Source: QYOJ01 sp964616825 (GTDB taxonomy: Bacteria > Bacteroidota > Bacteroidia > Bacteroidales > FEN-979). From it: a DNA stretch of 64,000 nt. The first letter of the stretch is position 1. Each line of letters begins with the position of its first letter. Shown piece after piece: positions 62,472 through 64,000 of this stretch. The stretch spans positions 1 through 64,000 of the forward strand of contig CAZTSX010000003.1 in NCBI GenBank assembly GCA_964616825.1. The letters are read 5' to 3'. The notes under the pieces are model-generated. The model did not search any database. It saw nothing but the letters and a program-made list of their open reading frames with translations, and was not told where the DNA came from. The position numbers and the translations under genes are program-made.

Positions 62472-63728
62472 TCAGATATCGAGTAGGATCCGATTGAGAT
62501 CCTCATCGGCAGTTAACATTATTTCAGGCTCTTCGATCAACTCTTTAATCTTAATCAGGAATTCGACAGCGTCTTTTCCGTCAATAATCCTGTGATCATA
62601 TGAGAGAGCGGTATACATCATGGGCTGTATTTCCACTTTGTTATTGATTGCAACCGGGCGATCCATAATTTTGTGCATACCCAGAATACCACTTTGCGGT
62701 GGATTCAGAATAGGGGTTGACATCAGGTTGCCAAATACACCTCCATTGGTTATGGTAAAGGTTCCACCTTTCAAATCGTCGATGCTGATCCGGTTGTTAC
62801 GGGCTTTTTCAGCCAGCTCTTTGATGTATATCTCGATTTCAATCAAACTGAGCGACTCCGTATTGCGAATGACCGGAACCATAAGACCTTTAGGTGCACT
62901 GACCGCGATGCCCATGTCAACGTAATTAGGTGTGATGAGCTCATCTCCGTCCATCATCGAATTCACTTGAGGATGCTCCTGCAGAGCCTGGGTGGCAGCT
63001 TTGGTAAAGAGCGATATCAGGCCTATTCCCACACCGAACTCTTCTTTCAATATATCTGTGTATTTCTCCTTCGCCTCCAGCACTTTCCTCATATTGATCT
63101 CGTTGAAAGTGGTAAGCATTGCAGTGTCGTTCTTAACAGCCACGAGTCGTTCTGCGAGTTTTAACCGGAGGGGGGATAGCTTTTTCCGTTCTTCTGTCCT
63201 GTCACCTGAAAAAGCAAATTCATTCTTCGTTTCTTTCCGGTTTGCGATAAAGGCATTAATTTCTTTGCGCGTAATCTTTTTCCCAGGGAAAGCAGCAGTG
63301 ATTGCGGAATAAGTAATCTCTTTCTCTTCGATGATCTTTTTTGCGAGGGGAGTGGCGTTTAAATCGTGAGACGTGAGATGTGAGACGTTAGACGTATGGG
63401 GTGAATCGTGTTGCTTCGCTTCGCTCGAAATGACATTTCTGGTGATGGAAGAGGTAGTGCCTGTGTCCCTCTGTTCCTCTGTCCCTTTTTTGACTTCGAG
63501 CTCTTCAACCGTTGCGATTACTGCACCAACAGCTACAGTTTCTCCTTCTTCTATGTTGGTTGTTAATATGCCGTCAACAGGAGAAGAGAGAGGGAATGTA
63601 GCTTTATCCGAATCTATCTCAACGATCTCCTGATCTCTCTCGACAATTTCACCATCTTCAACCAGCCAGTTGGCAATCTGGACCTGTGTGATTGATTCAC
63701 CCGGACTGGGTACAATGATCTCTATCAT
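62472..63728 (-). CDS. odhB: 2-oxoacid dehydrogenase E2 (2-oxoglutarate dehydrogenase succinyltransferase-like)
   Basis: The 418-aa protein has an N-terminal lipoyl domain (Lys42 in EIDSDKATF), a linker (80-122), a peripheral subunit-binding domain (ATPLAKKII, ITRKEINAF, about 125-165) and a C-terminal catalytic domain with the YDHRIIDGKD motif. The lipoyl swinging arm transfers succinyl to CoA; the succinyl substrate is inferred from similarity to Bacteroidota OdhB. The linker is built of repeat-type peptides: KGTEEQRDTG, NVISSEAKQ and HTSNVSHLTSHDL. The E1 gene is not in the window. Confidence 0.9.
   Translation of the reverse strand: MIEIIVPSPGESITQVQIANWLVEDGEIVERDQEIVEIDSDKATFPLSSPVDGILTTNIEEGETVAVGAVIATVEELEVKKGTEEQRDTGTTSSITRNVISSEAKQHDSPHTSNVSHLTSHDLNATPLAKKIIEEKEITYSAITAAFPGKKITRKEINAFIANRKETKNEFAFSGDRTEERKKLSPLRLKLAERLVAVKNDTAMLTTFNEINMRKVLEAKEKYTDILKEEFGVGIGLISLFTKAATQALQEHPQVNSMMDGDELITPNYVDMGIAVSAPKGLMVPVIRNTESLSLIEIEIYIKELAEKARNNRISIDDLKGGTFTITNGGVFGNLMSTPILNPPQSGILGMHKIMDRPVAINNKVEIQPMMYTALSYDHRIIDGKDAVEFLIKIKELIEEPEIMLTADEDLNRILLDI
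63364..63490. repeat. In-frame repeat block in odhB linker
   Basis: Three short-word modules lie side by side: GTGAGACGTGAGATG-type units (63365-63395), a TTCGCTTCGCTCGAAATGAC element (63410-63432), and TGTCCCTCTGTTCCTC words (63463-63490). All are in frame with no stop. They encode the linker between lipoyl and E3-binding domains. Confidence 0.65.
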
Positions 63729-64000
63729 GATTACAGTTTACGTAGAATTCTTCTTTTGCGTTGCAAAAATACGGAACAAATCGATACTGGATGTGATGAA
63801 TCCATTTTTAGGACGACGTTACCTGATTGACGTAAATAAATCTGTTTCAACACATTCGAGTTTACAGGATCCATATTCGTGTTCACATTTGCAAAGATCC
63901 AGTGCTTTTTCAGCTATCAGGTTTTGCTGGATCTTATGCAGCTTTGATGACCCGGTTGCCGTACTCCCACTTGGCGGACGAGCTACACAATGAAAGTTTA
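63729..64000. other. Right-edge region upstream of odhB
   Basis: This 272-nt stretch has no confident gene. A TATTTTTG box at about 63763-63770 (minus) is a candidate odhB promoter. On the minus strand an ORF open at the right edge ends at a TAA (63821-63819); its visible 60 codons end in a cysteine-rich stretch (CKCEHEYGSCKLEC). It could be the tail of an unrecognised protein or chance. Confidence 0.3.

Noticed and set aside
63729..64000. Start of the E1 subunit (odhA/sucA) upstream of odhB
   Set aside because: No frame in this stretch resembles the conserved C-terminus of the E1 subunit, and the minus-strand frame there is short and cysteine-rich.

Overview
The window is a 64 kb piece of a Bacteroidota chromosome, most likely order Bacteroidales. 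Evidence: a protein with a gliding-motility-type C-terminal (type IX secretion) domain, Bacteroidota-restricted families (TamL-like lipoprotein barrel, DUF5723, DUF6089, DUF2723/GT117, DUF7033-type deacetylase), promoter boxes of the TTTG / TAnnTTTG type, and the order CBS protein - nadK - DUF6089 - uppS - bamA - two OmpH/Skp genes. Three 100-N runs mark scaffold joins; one is flanked by an exact 55-nt duplication and can be closed on paper. Gene density is high and nearly all of the window is core housekeeping DNA.

Layout. 1-5.8 kb (minus): a partial, odd tRNA-like gene, tamL-like barrel, acyltransferase, PfkB kinase and dnaX. 5.8-11.5 kb (plus): deacetylase, GNAT-like protein, upp, ABC permease, RecD-like helicase. 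11.5-17 kb (minus): beta-barrel protein, lepA, a 869-aa T9SS-type surface protein. 17.2-21.2 kb (plus): relA/spoT, a Fur-family regulator, purA. 21.2-29.7 kb (minus): rimP-nusA-infB and a biotin-dependent acyl-CoA carboxylase operon (carboxyltransferase, BCCP, biotin carboxylase). 29.7-34.8 kb: a broken PKD lipoprotein (plus) and a minus-strand five-gene sulfur cluster (DsrC, DsrM-like, DsrK-like, cysteine desulfurase, cysteine synthase). 34.9-40.2 kb (minus): a double-length, four-ABC UvrA homologue. 40.2-44 kb (minus): DUF5723 protein, a split ankyrin/metallo-beta-lactamase gene, tRNA-Gln. 44-48 kb (plus): DUF2723 glycosyltransferase and lgt. 48-51.3 kb: glycosyltransferase (minus), dprA (plus), a PrsW-like membrane protein (minus). 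51.4-60.8 kb (plus): rsgA, CBS protein, POTRA/barrel protein, nadK, DUF6089, uppS, bamA, ompH x2. 60.9-63.7 kb (minus): nadB and odhB/sucB.

The best candidate for an undescribed system is the sulfur cluster at 30.2-34.8 kb. A DsrC with both redox cysteines (C93, C104) is encoded directly before a small membrane cytochrome-b-like protein and an Fe-S CCG-domain protein, the DsrMK arrangement, but no dsrAB is present; instead the operon continues into a cysteine desulfurase and a cysteine synthase with a six-cysteine tail. The second theme is repeat DNA inside genes: the giant UvrA homologue and the E2 subunit of 2-oxoglutarate dehydrogenase carry, in frame and at domain linkers, the same kinds of short-word repeats that lie between genes elsewhere in the window.

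All functional calls rest on recognised motifs and family resemblance read by eye; no database search was run.
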